Positions 44,560 to 55,459 of a stretch of 64,000 nt of DNA are shown piece by piece; the stretch's first letter is position 1, and each line of letters begins with the position of its first letter. The notes under the pieces were generated by a model. The model was not told where the DNA came from and made no database searches. It saw nothing but the letters and a program-made list of their open reading frames with translations. The stretch lies in the NCBI GenBank assembly GCA_002794775.1, contig NBAY01000070.1, positions 155,653 through 219,652 of the forward strand. Direction: 5' to 3'. This DNA is from Porodaedalea pini (lineage: Eukaryota; Basidiomycota; Agaricomycetes; Hymenochaetales; Hymenochaetaceae). The position numbers and the translations under genes are program-made.

Positions 44560-45621
44560 ATGGCTCCTGTCGCAACCGCCGCTGCTGATGTCGCTCTCGC
44601 TCCGACTGTCAAGTCCAAGGTTCCCAGCGTTGACGAAGAGATTCAACATGATAAGTCGACTATGAGCAAGCGCTCACGGTCCGCTTTCCCGAAACAACCC
44701 GTGTTTGAAGATAAGTTGGAGGAACGTGCATATCTCAAGTTCCGCCTCGCCCAAGCCTTTCGAATCTTTGGCAGGCTTGGGTACGATGAAGGCGTCGCCG
44801 GCCACATCACCGTCAGAGTACGTCGTTCGCATCCTAGCTTATACTCAAATAATTATTACTTATTAATAATGCAAGGATCCGATTAAGACCGACTCCTTCT
44901 GGGTCAATCCGTTCGGTCTGCATTTCTCGCTCATCCAGCCAGATGACCTCCTTCTTGTCGACCACACCGGCGCCATTCTCGACGAGTCTGGGCCCTCGCG
45001 TCTGCTCAACTCAGCCGCATTTGCGATCCATTCTGCTATTCACACTGCACGTCCCGACGTGCTTTGTGCCGCGCACTCTCACTCCGTCTATGGACGTGCG
45101 TTCTCAACGCTTGGGAAGGAGCTCGATATGATTACACAGGACTCTTGCGCATTCTACAAGGATCACGCGGTTTACAAGCAGTTTAATGGTGTTGTTCTCG
45201 CGGAGGAGGAAGGGCGGAACATAGCTGAGACACTTGGAAACAAGAAGGTATGCGCTACTTGAATAAGGCAAGCCACTGTTGTGCTGATGGCAGTCATGCG
45301 TAGGCTATCATTCTTCAGGTAACCATAAGTCGTCTTTCTCCGTTTGTTGTTAAATCGTGTACGATTTTCACCTAGAACCACGGTCTGCTTGTGGCGACGT
45401 CGTCGATCGAGGGCACTGTACACTATTTTACGGCACTGGAGAAGTCGTGCCATGTACAGCTTTTGGCGGACGCGGCAGGGTCAACGGTAAAGATCGGGGA
45501 CGAAGAAGCGGCGGAGACCTACAGAACTGTCGGCACCGCGTACACCGGCTGGTTTAGCGGCCGGCCGGCGTTCCACGTCCTTGAAGCGAATGAAGGTGTA
45601 TGCTTCAAGTATGCAAAGTAG
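44560..45621 (+). CDS. Class II aldolase/adducin-like protein, intact (unit 5)
   Basis: Exons are 44,560-44,817, 44,876-45,247, a 15-nt micro-exon at 45,304-45,318 (AIILQ) and 45,376-45,621. All joins keep the frame. The family binds Zn with a His-rich site: visible are AAHSHSVYGRAFS (the HxH pair), DHAVYKQF and NHGLLVATSS formed across the micro-exon junction (AIILQ-NHG). It also has WVNPFGLHFSLIQPDDLLLV with the usual G-x-ILDESGPSRLLNSAAFAIH region. The start MAPVATAAADVALAP follows CGACGACC. The ancestral activity is aldol cleavage of sugar phosphates, but fungal members are mostly of unknown substrate. It is the only complete aldolase of the five in the array. Confidence 0.85.
45304..45318 (+). 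other. 15-nt coding micro-exon of the aldolase gene
   Basis: GCTATCATTCTTCAG is bounded by GCGTAG before and GTAACC after. Splicing it in gives AIILQ-NHGLLVA and completes the third zinc-site motif. The same micro-exon is present in array copies 2, 3 (one change) and 4. Confidence 0.75.
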
Positions 45622-46028
45622 ATGCTAGAAAGATATGTGCATTGGGAGTCATGGCAGAGAATGGTGAATGAAATGTACTATCAAGAACTTTTTGGGAAAT
45701 ATGAACGTGCAGTCTTGATGCCAGATTAAAATATGTGGCGTCCTTAGCAGAGTTGCTTCCGACATTGTACTCTAGCATTGGGTGGCATGGACGCAAACTC
45801 AGTATAATATAAGTCTTTTGGGCTAAGTTACATTCTACTAGTTGCTAATGTTCCCCAATCAAAAGCCCATTCTCCTCCCCATCACTGATACGTGCTTACC
45901 GAACCATTCATCACATATGCATACATTAAAATGCAATGAACATTTAGTACATAAAATAGGAGTTTCTGTCCATGTCCAGATCCACACCCACCAACCGAAC
46001 AAGCAGCACCTGAGAGCACATTTCGACG
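45622..46028 (+). promoter_or_regulatory. Kinase 5 upstream region
   Basis: This is the unit 5 copy of the conserved pre-kinase spacer, with CTCAGTATAATATAAGTC at 45,799-45,816 and GAGCACATTTCGACG adjoining the ATG. Confidence 0.4.
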
Positions 46029-47746
46029 ATGTCCAGACACCTGTGCAATTTGAAACCTATAGAAACAGAGGACAATGTATTGTCTCGACCTGTAGGAGAT
46101 TTGATACTTTTGGACAAGATAGGCAAAGGCACTTCTGGGGAAGTCTGGGTGCGTTCAGATGTTCCTTCCTCACTTACTATTACAAGTCTGGTGGAGGTTC
46201 GTGGCACGGGGGATAAAGTATCCCTTGCGTTGAAAGCTAAGAGGTCTCATGTGTTTCGAACTAGCAACTTCCTTTATATCAAATGTCTCTGCGTCTTATA
46301 CTTACTCCAAGTACTTCCTTGATAGAGAGCAAAACGACTCGGAAACAACACCGAAGAGTTCGCCGCAAAAGTACTTAACTTCGACAACCCCCTTAACCTA
46401 GAGAAAGCAGTAATGAATGAAGTTCGACTCACACGAAGATTAGGGCATAAGCATGTGGTATGTTGTTATACCTGAATTATATCCTACATTATGTACGCTT
46501 AATAACCAACTATTTGGAAGGTGGGGTGTTATGGTCTCTATGAGAATGATGACAATTATGTCATTATCTATGAACTTGCTAAAGGAGGATCTCTTGCTAA
46601 GCGACTTCAAAAAGTCAGCAGCTTTTCAGAAAAGGATGCTGCACATATCATAAAGTACATATTTCTTGTCCATCCAAGTATATTTGAGTTTCTGACATAG
46701 GACAATTAGGCAGGTAGCTAAAGCTTTGGAGTACATCCATGGCAATGGTGTTATGCATAGGGATGTAAAGTAAGTATCACATAGTGATTTTTATGAGTAG
46801 CTCAGATCTCTGAGCTTTTGTCACTACAGACCAGAAAATATTTTTTCAAGGAAGATTCACCCTGATTTTTCTCATTCTTTGAGTAAGGATGAAGTTTGTC
46901 TTGGTGACTTTGGATTGTGAGATAGTATCATCATTGCAGAGCTTCCCTGTTCCATTAACAAGCTATTCCCAGTGCACATAAAAGTGAAGACAATAAAGCA
47001 AGTGATACATTGGGACCAACATCATATATTGCTCCTGAAGTGCTACTTAGCCATGAGTACACAAATAAAGTAGACATGTGGTCTCTGGGGTGAGATATTC
47101 TACTTTTATTTAGAATAATGTGCTCTATAATTTCATAGGGTCATCACATATGAGCTTCTAAGTGGAACAAAACTTTATCCTGGAGATGATATTGAAGTTA
47201 AATTTCAGGAGGTCAAGAATAAGCCTATTCTTTTAACAGGGGAAAACTGGACTTATATATCTAAGGATGGTGAGCCTATTTCCCCCTAATGCAGAAGTTG
47301 GATTTGCTCACTCTGGGAAATATGTAGCAAAGAACTTTGTACATTGTTGTCTGGAAAGGGACCCAGAAAAAAGGATTTCTGCAAAAGAAGCACTTGATCA
47401 CAATGTAGGATTCAAATAGTTTCTCATATGAGACTAAACTTATTTTTTTACATTGCTCACGCAGTGGTTGAAAAATGGTACAAATCTTAGTTCAAGGAAT
47501 TTAAAGGCACTGCACGCATGGAGGAATGGAGTATCGAAGATTATGAAGGGAACAGAAAGCAGCAAAAATATTTCGAGCAAAACTTCCAGTAAAGGGATGA
47601 AGCCTTCGGGCTCTACAACAAGCTTAAGGTCGAGCACGGCAGCAAGTCCCAACCAAAGGCGAGACCCTACAACGGATCCCGCCCATGCTGGAAGTGCAAA
47701 CGTCGCCAGTGATAAGAAAGGAGGGCATGAAAAGCAGAACAAATGA
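46029..47746 (+). CDS. Kinase array copy 5: probably active Ser/Thr protein kinase (CAMK-like)
   Basis: It shares the exon plan of copy 3. Motifs are glycine loop GKGTSGEV, ATP lysine EFAAKVL, C-helix VMNEVRLTRRL, VIIYELAKGGSL hinge region, catalytic loop MHRDVKPEN, LGDFGL, YIAPEV, NKVDMWSLG, VITYELLSG and subdomain XI after a 58-nt intron (AKNFVHCCLERDPEKRISAK). The C-terminal tail of about 95 residues (WLKNGTNLSSRNLKALHAW) is Ser/Lys-rich. It is the most diverged of the array at the amino-acid level yet keeps all catalytic residues, consistent with selection. It follows the one intact aldolase by 407 bp, the same arrangement as in all units. Substrate is unknown. Confidence 0.75.
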
Positions 47747-47844
47747 AAGCAGGAAGCAAACATGAGAAGAAGAATAATCCTAGCATACGTAGCTTATATA
47801 TAGCCAGGCATGTTAGATTCGTCGAAGTAGTCAAAGCAAGATTT

Positions 47845-47857
47845 GAAGTCGAGGCAT
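47845..47857 (+). repeat. Target-site duplication of retroposon B (left)
   Basis: GAAGTCGAGGCAT, repeated exactly at 48,778-48,790. Confidence 0.85.
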
Positions 47858-48777
47858 CATCGCCTCTTGACCTTCAACCACCACCATCTCACTCGTGGGA
47901 AAGTGGCGGACTCCACCAGTGCCCTCTGTGCCTCTCCCCTCCCTCTCCTCTGCGGGGTGTACGCAGACGACAGGACCTACCGGCCCCCTGACGAGGTACA
48001 ACATCGTCGCGATCCTGGGCAAGACACTAAACTGCCCACCGGTCGCCTTTCGTGCTTGCGGCCTCCCCCTACCCACCCCACCCAAGGGCCCCAACCCCTC
48101 TGGCCCCGTGGCCCTTCATGGGTCTGACCCCTAGCTTGTACCGGGGTCTCAACTCCCACGGACCCCAGACCCACCCTCCGGCAAATGCGGTTTGGTACCC
48201 GCAACCGGCCTTACCCCAGGTCACATGACTCCTGACACCCTAATGTCAGGTGACCCCCCCTACACACCCCTGGCACAACAGCCGGGCTTGCCCTCCCCCC
48301 GCATGCCACTGTTTGCGGGTCATCCCACCAGGCGATCACTTCCTGTCCCAAGCACGACGACAAAAACTGCTCTCCGGACCACCGTGCCCTGGGCACCGGA
48401 CTGACGACCCGACCCAGGACACCGGACCCCACTCAGCATTATTGCATGCACCCCCCCACGCCCCGCGCGCCTACACAGGTGCCCAAGCCCACCCACCTGG
48501 AGACAAGCCACTATCGTTCGCGATTGCAGTGGCCTTGGTGACCAGTAGGATGGCATTAGTTTAGCTATCTGAATGTCTTGCTCCCACCGTCTTCCCCTCT
48601 GTCGTATGAGTGGCCTGACAATACCCCCCTCTCTGGCCTATGGCCCCCCAAATCCATACCGTGGACGATTAGTCGAGTAGTTTACGGTGTCCACCCTATG
48701 TGGACCGCGCATTTGTAACTAAACAGTGGCTGACGCGCGTAATAAATGCATTCAAAAAAAAAAAAAAAAAAAAAAAA
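47858..48777 (+). mobile_element. Retroposon B (poly-A, 920 bp)
   Basis: It ends in a 24-nt poly-A (48,754-48,777) and is bounded by a perfect 13-bp duplication. The last 47 nt before the poly-A (48,707-48,753, with GTAATAAATGCATTC) match retroposon A. The body is C-rich and GC-rich, unlike the neighbouring kinase gene, and has no reverse transcriptase frame. Open frames inside it (for example 48,250-48,564) are composition effects. It is possibly a longer or chimeric member of the same trans-mobilised family as A. Confidence 0.75.
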
Positions 48778-48790
48778 GAAGTCGAGGCAT
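48778..48790 (+). repeat. Target-site duplication of retroposon B (right)
   Basis: GAAGTCGAGGCAT. After it the array flank continues with GTGATACGTGACCATTAGTG, as after the other kinases. Confidence 0.85.
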
Positions 48791-48982
48791 GTGATACGTG
48801 ACCATTAGTGACAGCACGTGTCACGCTCTCGACATCGATGACGGCGACGAGCGCGACCGACTGTGACAACGTGAACGTCTCGTTTGCGCCATGGAAATCG
48901 CGACGTCAATGACACCCCTAATGACGCACACTCCTACTCCGTTTCTCCAACCTTCAAAATCCAACTCCCCGAGACACAGAAG

Positions 48983-48989
48983 TATAAAA
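48983..48989 (+). promoter_or_regulatory. TATA box of the short-chain dehydrogenase gene
   Basis: TATAAAA lies 84 nt before the ATG at 49,073, with a pyrimidine-rich stretch in between. It marks the end of the tandem array and the start of the single-copy flank. Confidence 0.5.
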
Positions 48990-49072
48990 TGCTCGCCCTT
49001 CGTCATTTCTGCCTTCCAACTCGTGTCTCATCCTCAACCCTCGCATTTATTTGCACACGCAACGTGAACATT

Positions 49073-50494
49073 ATGGCAAACAACGCGACCTTCAAGATTT
49101 CCAACCTCTTCAATGTCGAAGGTAAGCACGATGGTTAGAACATGCTCGTCAAGGACGAAATGTGATGAATCCTACCTGCTTTCGCTAGGATGGGTTGCGG
49201 TTGTGACTGGGGGAGGAACTGGTATTGGTACGTGTCTGAGCATATTTGGTGCAGCAAAGTATTCATAGACTTTCAAAGGTCTGATGGTTAGCAAGCGTCC
49301 TGTTTTTAATTCAACTTCTCTGACAACCCGTTCAGGCTGCGCAAGCACTCGCGAACAATGGTGCACGTGTTTGTAAGTCCTCTCCCCCTTCCTTATCTTT
49401 TGTGACCTATCCCACCTTACTATAATTGTCTCTAAGACATCACCTCTCGCTGCCAATCTGCACTTGACCAAGCCGTCGCTACACACGGAAAGTCACTCGC
49501 CCACCCGAATGGTGCTCTCATCCCCATCACTGCCGACGTCACCTCCAAATCGTCAATTGAGCAGCTGGTCGCGGAGATCAGCAAGCGAGAGAAGCACGTT
49601 GACGCGAGTCTGAAATCTATCTGATACTACTGTGCTTGTCCAACGTCCCGACCAGGTCCTTGTCAATAATGCCGGTATTACGAAAGGCACAAGCGAAGTC
49701 GAGAAGGGTGACGAAGATGCGGTTGCTCTCGGAAAGGAGCTTTGGAGCGAAGAGGCGGAGAGCTGGGAGGACGTGTACCGCACGAATGTTATAGGGTGCG
49801 TAAGTTACGAGACGAATTACGTCGTCCTTTCCCATTTATGTCGGTTTCCGATCAAGATATTTCTTCACGACGGTCAAATTCCTTCCTTTGCTGGCAGCGT
49901 CTGCGCAGACGAAGGCGGCACATCGTGGTGCGGTGATTAACATTACGAGCATGTCTGGCATCACACGCACGACGCAGCACCACTTTAAGTACAACGTCTC
50001 CAAGGCCGCCGCAATTCATCTCAGCACTCTTCTCGCGCAAGAGTGTCGCCGAACGAAAGTCAACGTGCGCGTAAACAAGTGCGTTGCTTTATTTATTCCC
50101 TTTTCTTCTTTCTTATCTAAGTGTTGAACTGGCATTCTTGGTAGCATTGCCCCGGGTATTTTCCCCTCTGAGATGACGAGTACGCCCCTTCCTCTTACCC
50201 TTACCATGCGCCTTGTGTCTCATCTGTCCTTCATGATGTCGTAGCTGAAGGTTCCGACGAAATCAACAAGTCTGAGATCCCCGTCGACGAGTCATACGGT
50301 GAAAAGAAGGGCATTCCAGCTGGTCGTCCCGGTCGTGACGAGGATATGGCACAAGCCATTCTTGCACTCGCATGCAACCAGTATGCGTATGGTCAGGTAC
50401 TCTTTTTGTTTCTCTACTTCCCTGCGTTGCTTTGCTGATGTTGGTCTTGTAGACGCTGGCGATCGAGGGAGGTTACTTGCTTGAGCATCCATGA
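49073..50494 (+). CDS. Short-chain dehydrogenase/reductase (SDR), classical type
   Basis: An intact spliced NAD(P)-dependent oxidoreductase. The start MANNATFKISNLFNVEG is followed by an intron. The cofactor loop VAVVTGGGTGIG is split by a second intron. Then come QALANNGARVYITSR, DVTSKSSIEQL, VLVNNAGITKG (NNAG motif), VINITSMSGI with the catalytic Ser, YNVSKAAAIHLS (catalytic Tyr and Lys) and VNNIAPGIFPSEMT formed across an intron. The end ACNQYAYGQTLAIEGGYLLEHP is typical of the family. Substrate cannot be read from sequence; relatives are often annotated as 3-oxoacyl reductases or gluconate dehydrogenases. It lies between the kinase array and an orphan gene and shows no co-regulation signal. 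Confidence 0.9.
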
Positions 50495-50933
50495 AGAGAA
50501 CACAGACTGAGACGAAAGGAATGTGTATAAAGATGTTCTTCTTGCTGTGTGTTCGTATTCTGGGTTCTTCTGTAAAATTCTAACGTAGCAACTAATTTCC
50601 TGATCTGAGGCAGTCAACTGACACGTCATGCCATGGTTCCGATGTCTGCACTGGCATTAAATAATCCGCCATGACTCCAACCTCACTTATCACCTTTTCC
50701 TTGACTTCGCGTTCGCGAATGACGTCCCATCTGAGCATATTTCTTGCGAGAGTTCGAATGTGCGAAAAATGCGCATTTTTCAAAAGGACATACAAGTTTT
50801 ACATCTGTTTGAAGAGCAAGAGTCCACGAAATACATGAAGTCTGTTTAAAAATCGAAATTTCGTCGAGTAAATGAGAAATGTACGACTATTTGAAGAATT
50901 GTTGAATAGTCTGTGATCATCGCTGGAAAACGC
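50495..50933. other. SDR 3' flank and convergent intergenic region
   Basis: No gene is seen. It holds the 3' ends of two converging genes. No poly-A signal can be assigned with confidence. Confidence 0.4.
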
Positions 50934-52461
50934 TCATGTGGAGGACTCGGGTGCTAAGTGAATATAGTTGAAATGCTCTCTGATCCAAGAGGGCTCCGTA
51001 AGGTGCGACCACGCACGAGCGCTGCCAGATATACGTATGCATGTCAGCATTTGAATAGCTCTCCTGTACGATAACAATAATGAAACAAAAGGGTGTACGT
51101 ACACCATTTCCTTCAGGTAAGGCGGATTTAAATTTCTGCAAGGGTCTGAAAGCCACCAAAGGACAGAGGCGACTGTCTCCCATTCGATCGCTTCAGGGTG
51201 TGCCATGTCGAAAAGATAGAGCAGAGCGATAGAGAGGTCCTGAATCATTTTTTCTATGTTGTCAAGATGTGCTCGTGACTGTTCGACGAACTCGGACCAA
51301 GAGACAAACTTGAAGATGTTGGAAAATATCCAAAGTACGCCCTCGAGATGACGAAATGCGAGAAACGCGTGTTGTGGTGACCTAAAGCAAGGTAGTAGGG
51401 AAATGGAAAATTAGAAATGACGAGACTGAAAGAAAGGGAGGAACGTACTTGTAGACATGCATGATTAATCCATTAAACTCGCTGGTAAGTATTCCTGCAC
51501 ATACTCTCCATTCAACCTTTTTGACAAGCTCTTTGGTCTCAAACCCAATTGGAATGAGTTTATAGTGCAGCATTCGTACTTTATGTCCAACAGAATTTAC
51601 TTCATTGTCGACCAAGCACATGAGCGCTCGTTGAGAGGGGAGAAGAAGATGGTTGCGGAACCGATCCTGCTCAGCCATCCTCATGGCAAGGGCAACCTGG
51701 CGCGATGCGTCGAGTGTACTGAGTGTATCATGAGAATAGGAATCCCAGATCGAAAGATAGATGATTGCTTCAAATGCGAGCTTCTGGTTGGAAGTGATAT
51801 CCGATCTGTATCATATATAGAAAAACATTTGTGAGTTGACTCTGATGAGTTATGGAGGTACAGAGAGCGCACCGTGCATATCTGATTAGTTTTGCGAGGC
51901 TTTTGCGATATTTCTTTGCCTTCCTTGATTTAGGCATTGGAGTATTATCACGATCCCAGTCGGCCCAAGGCGATCTTTCAGCGCTCCAAAGCCGAAGTGT
52001 TCCGCATGTTTGCTCGTGACCGCCTCTAGCCGCTTCCCGAGGAAAGTATGAAGCAATCCAAGCGTGCGTCCTGCGCCTGGCAGATTGTCCGCTGTAGCCA
52101 TAGTGCTCAGTGTAGATATGGAGGACGCATCATCTTCGCAGCGAGACCGTAATGCCGTGATGCTGCAACCATCCCCAGTAGCTCTACTTGCTGTCCTGCT
52201 ATTGGCCGGTGCACTATTAGTGGAGGCATGTGTGCGCTTTGCGGCACGTCTGTCGGCCCATCCTTCGAGCTTTTGTCCAAGGTAGCTGAAAGCAAGTCCG
52301 ACAGTTCTGCCAGCACCAGGCAGGTCATCTGCAGTCGCCGTGGTGCTGGTAGAGGTCGCATCGGAATCCTAATCTTCAGCTTCGTCGAACGCATCTAAGA
52401 ATGATTCAAGACTTCCATTTGGGTGAGAAGTAAGACGGTAGGAGAGCTGAAGCGAAGACAT
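50934..52461 (-). pseudogene. Orphan gene with internal repeat and one in-frame TAG
   Basis: On the minus strand a frame starts MSSLQLSYRLTSHPNGSLES at 52,461 and meets TAG at 52,371-52,369. It then stays open and contains two copies of a motif ATADxLPGAGRTxGL (near 52,330 and 52,085), the second followed by GKRLEAV. Later exons read RSDITSNQKLAFEAIIYLSI, FRNHLLLPSQRALMCLVDNE, IGFETKELVKKVEWRVCAGI, SPQHAFLAFRHLEGVLWIFS and ISGSARAWSHLTEPSWIREH, ending at 50,934. No family is recognised. The second LPGAGRT copy has its own ATG (52,101), so a shorter intact product is possible. It could be a pseudogene by one nonsense change, a gene starting at 52,101, or a gene with an unrecognised intron over the TAG. 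Confidence 0.5.
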
Positions 52462-53446
52462 TGATTGAGAAGAAGTGCATTTAGGTCCTGGGAACGATGC
52501 CGCGAATAAATTGGTACTTTATATCACAGCCACGAGGCTGCGTCTCCGTCTTCAGGCCGCAAGATCAGACCTCGTGACTGATATCTGCAGTGAAGCCAGC
52601 AACTTGGTTAGCACAGTTAGATGCCTTGCAAATGCATTTATTTATTTACAATTTCCCGCTTACCACGAAAGTTTAGCAATCGCATTCAAGGTTCAAACTT
52701 GACAAAGAATCTGTTCGCCCAGTATATCGACTCGAGGTGTTCATGCACGTTCCCCACTGAGATATCGAACGAGGACAATTGTAGGACATTTGCCAAGCGT
52801 GAGCACCGAGTTTGCGGTCCATAAACGGAATAAGGAGCGTCGATTAGAAAGATACTGGTCCCAGAGAAGAACGCAAGGAGCAAAGCGCTTTTCCACACCT
52901 TGATCTCGTCGTATATCACTTTGCTCATTTCCGTTGTTGCAGTTAGTGCACACGTCGCAGACGACACTCTGTTTTGCAAGTGAAATGAGTACTAGTGGCC
53001 TAGCGCGGGTCAATTCTGGGAATATGCGAGGTCGGTAAAATCAGGACTCCTGATAGATGAGAGCAACTCGGAAACATTCAGAGCGCCGTGAATGAATAAC
53101 AAAATTGAGCAGCGGAATAGATGTCGCATGTGGAAGTGGGCACTGACCGAGATCTATCGCACTAGGCTGTAGTCAAATAAGCTCCAACGAGATCCGAGAC
53201 GGAGGAATGTGGAGTAGGTCATGCTCTGTCATGCTTTGGTAGTAGAACACATTGTTGAAATTGACGTGATAGAGTATGTGCTGTACATTAAGGATTACAA
53301 ATCGGTAAAAGTCCAGCGTAATACACGGCGAGTGAGGTAGAAATACAGTGTGCGATGAATTATATGGTTGTATCGGTATAATGGTAGGGTATGATCCAGG
53401 ATGGTCGCGTATTGATAAGCGACCCATCGTCTGCTAGCCGGGAAAA
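52462..53446. other. Intergenic region without recognised gene
   Basis: Only short unrelated frames. It holds the presumed promoter of the minus-strand orphan gene and the 3' flank of the Kre9-like gene. Confidence 0.4.
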
Positions 53447-54351
53447 TCAAAGAGCCAAAGCGAGTCCGAAGAGCGCAGGAAAAAGCACAAAGACAAAGTT
53501 GAACTGCATATTGGGCTTCCGTACGTGTCTTCCGCCACTCGAGGCATCGTTGGCTATTGCAGCGACGGTCCCGGCGGTTGTCTCTGCGGGGAAAGGGACG
53601 GTGGCCGAGTCCGACATCGCCATCGTCACTGTCACCAGGTCGTTGTTGCCGCCACCGGGTGTGGGCGTCGGTACGGTTGACGGAACAGTGGAGGTCGGCA
53701 TTGATGCAACAGGTAGAGCGCGAGAGTCCGAGGACGGTTGACGGAGTTTTTCGTCTGAATAGGAAGTCCGGTTGCCGTTCATGTCCATAATGGAGAAATC
53801 GGCTGTGTATATTATCGCAGGTGGGTCGCTTGACTTGAGCCGGATAACACTGAAAAAGGGGAAGGGGAATAATTTCCATGGTTACTCGTAGGCTGGAGCA
53901 AGACGAGCAGAACATGCGTGCCACTCACAAGTTAGACGCGTCGGTCCAGAGCTCTGCCGGAATGAAGACTTTCTGGGACATCTGCCGAGGGTCTACGTCC
54001 GTCGCCAGATTTGCCAAGAACATCTGCAGTACAGCACGACCAAAAGAAAGTCAGTAGAGCGTGATTCCAGCACTTCTTTCTTCCACTTTGCATTTCACAT
54101 TCGGGGGTGGCAACAAAGTAAAAAAAAAAAAACATAGCACAGCCACTCACTTTGTCGTCTACCCATAGATCAATACGCATATTGCCCAGGTCAAACAGTG
54201 AGGGCGATGCCTCACTGTTTATCCAAGTGATGTTATTCCATGTTCCACCGTGGAAGACAGAGTTGGCGACAGGTTGCGTCGGATACAAGCTTGCGCCGAC
54301 AGACCCTGTCCAGATGACAAAAGGGACAAGAGAAAGGACAGACGTGCGCAT
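53447..54351 (-). CDS. Kre9/Knh1-type Ser/Thr-rich GPI-anchored cell-surface protein
   Basis: The start MRTSVLSLVPFVIWTGSVGA is a clear signal peptide. The mature part begins SLYPTQPVANSVFHGGTWNN and continues ITWINSEASPSLFDLGNMRI, then (after an intron) FLANLATDVDPRQMSQKVFI, the pattern of the Kre9/Knh1 N-terminal domain. The next exon gives VIRLKSSDPPAIIYTADFSI. A Ser/Thr/Pro-rich stretch follows (VPSTVPTPTPGGG). The C-terminus is hydrophobic (FNFVFVLFPALFGLALAL) and ends directly at the stop, as expected for a GPI signal. The likely role is at the cell wall or membrane, by family membership. Three exons, no lesion seen. Confidence 0.85.
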
Positions 54352-55459
54352 AGTGAACCAATGAGAGCTTTGCAAAGAGGGTATGATACAAGTGAATGTG
54401 GTGGTGGCCGCCCAGGAAGAAGATTGGATGCCGACGGACACGCGAGTGACGATCATGGCCGCTGAATTGCTTGGTCATCGGCATGAGCTTCGGCAGGGTC
54501 CCTTGATTTCACATCACGGTGCTCGGAATTTCTGCCCTTTCTCTCTCTAACCACCATCTTCTCTTCCTTCTCCCTCGCTAAACCCTAAGACACAACCTTC
54601 TCTGGATCTCGATCGTCCTTCACTGTGGCCAAACTACTACCACTGAATGCTATCTGCGGCCGCGTCAAGATGATTTCCATACTAAAGTTTACTGGACTCA
54701 ATAGCGTATAAATATTGCTGCAATACCCTGGCTCAACGAACTCACATTCTCTGAGATACGGCCAGCTATCGCTATCATACAAGCGCTACACGGTCATTAT
54801 CGGTGATGCCGCCCCTCTCGTGAACCCGCTTAGCCTTCTCGTGTCCGGTGTACATGCGAGTTCTCGAAAGTTTCCGTCAAATCTTGATCACGCAGTCGAA
54901 AGTCCTTAGCGCGGTGCTCAAACATACACAGCCCTCTGCCTTGGATCATCCCTGCCTCTCTCTTCTACAAGGATCTCCATCTGTTCTCGGCTCATTTCCC
55001 TTCCTCAAGGACTAAAAGGATTGTCGAAACCGCTGTTCTGCGCATTGCCTGTCGTGTTTCCACTTACGTCCTTTGCCCGGCCCATCGCAACCACTCTCGG
55101 GACGCTGTGCTGCTCGTTGCCAATCGATGGGCACTAACGTGCCTGAAAATGAGCCTGGTGTTGGGTTCTGCCTTTAATACATCGCTCCAAAAAGCGGTCT
55201 CATGTTGGTTTCTTAAGACCGAGTAATCCAGGGCTATGCAAATACTTATAAGCTCTTCCCCAGCACTCCATCATCCTTTGACTCTGGCCACCTACTTTGG
55301 TAGCTCTTTCATTTCCCAACATTCTCGCCACTCTTCCCTACATATATATATAATCACGTCGCGCCGCGGAGGCCGATGCCGTGGTTTTCATATACGTCCG
55401 ACCCGAACGAAAGGCAACATGACGAGGATAATTCTTCGTCCTATGCCGCTGACTCGAGT
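54352..55459. promoter_or_regulatory. Divergent intergenic region
   Basis: It separates the minus-strand Kre9-like gene from the plus-strand gene that follows. A TATA-like run (TATATATATAA, about 55,343-55,352) lies roughly 110 nt before the chosen downstream start. No other gene is recognised. Confidence 0.4.

Noticed and set aside
48192..48564. Proline-rich frames on both strands in the GC-rich stretch
   Set aside because: They lie wholly inside retroposon B; C-rich composition lacks stops in several frames and no family pattern is seen.
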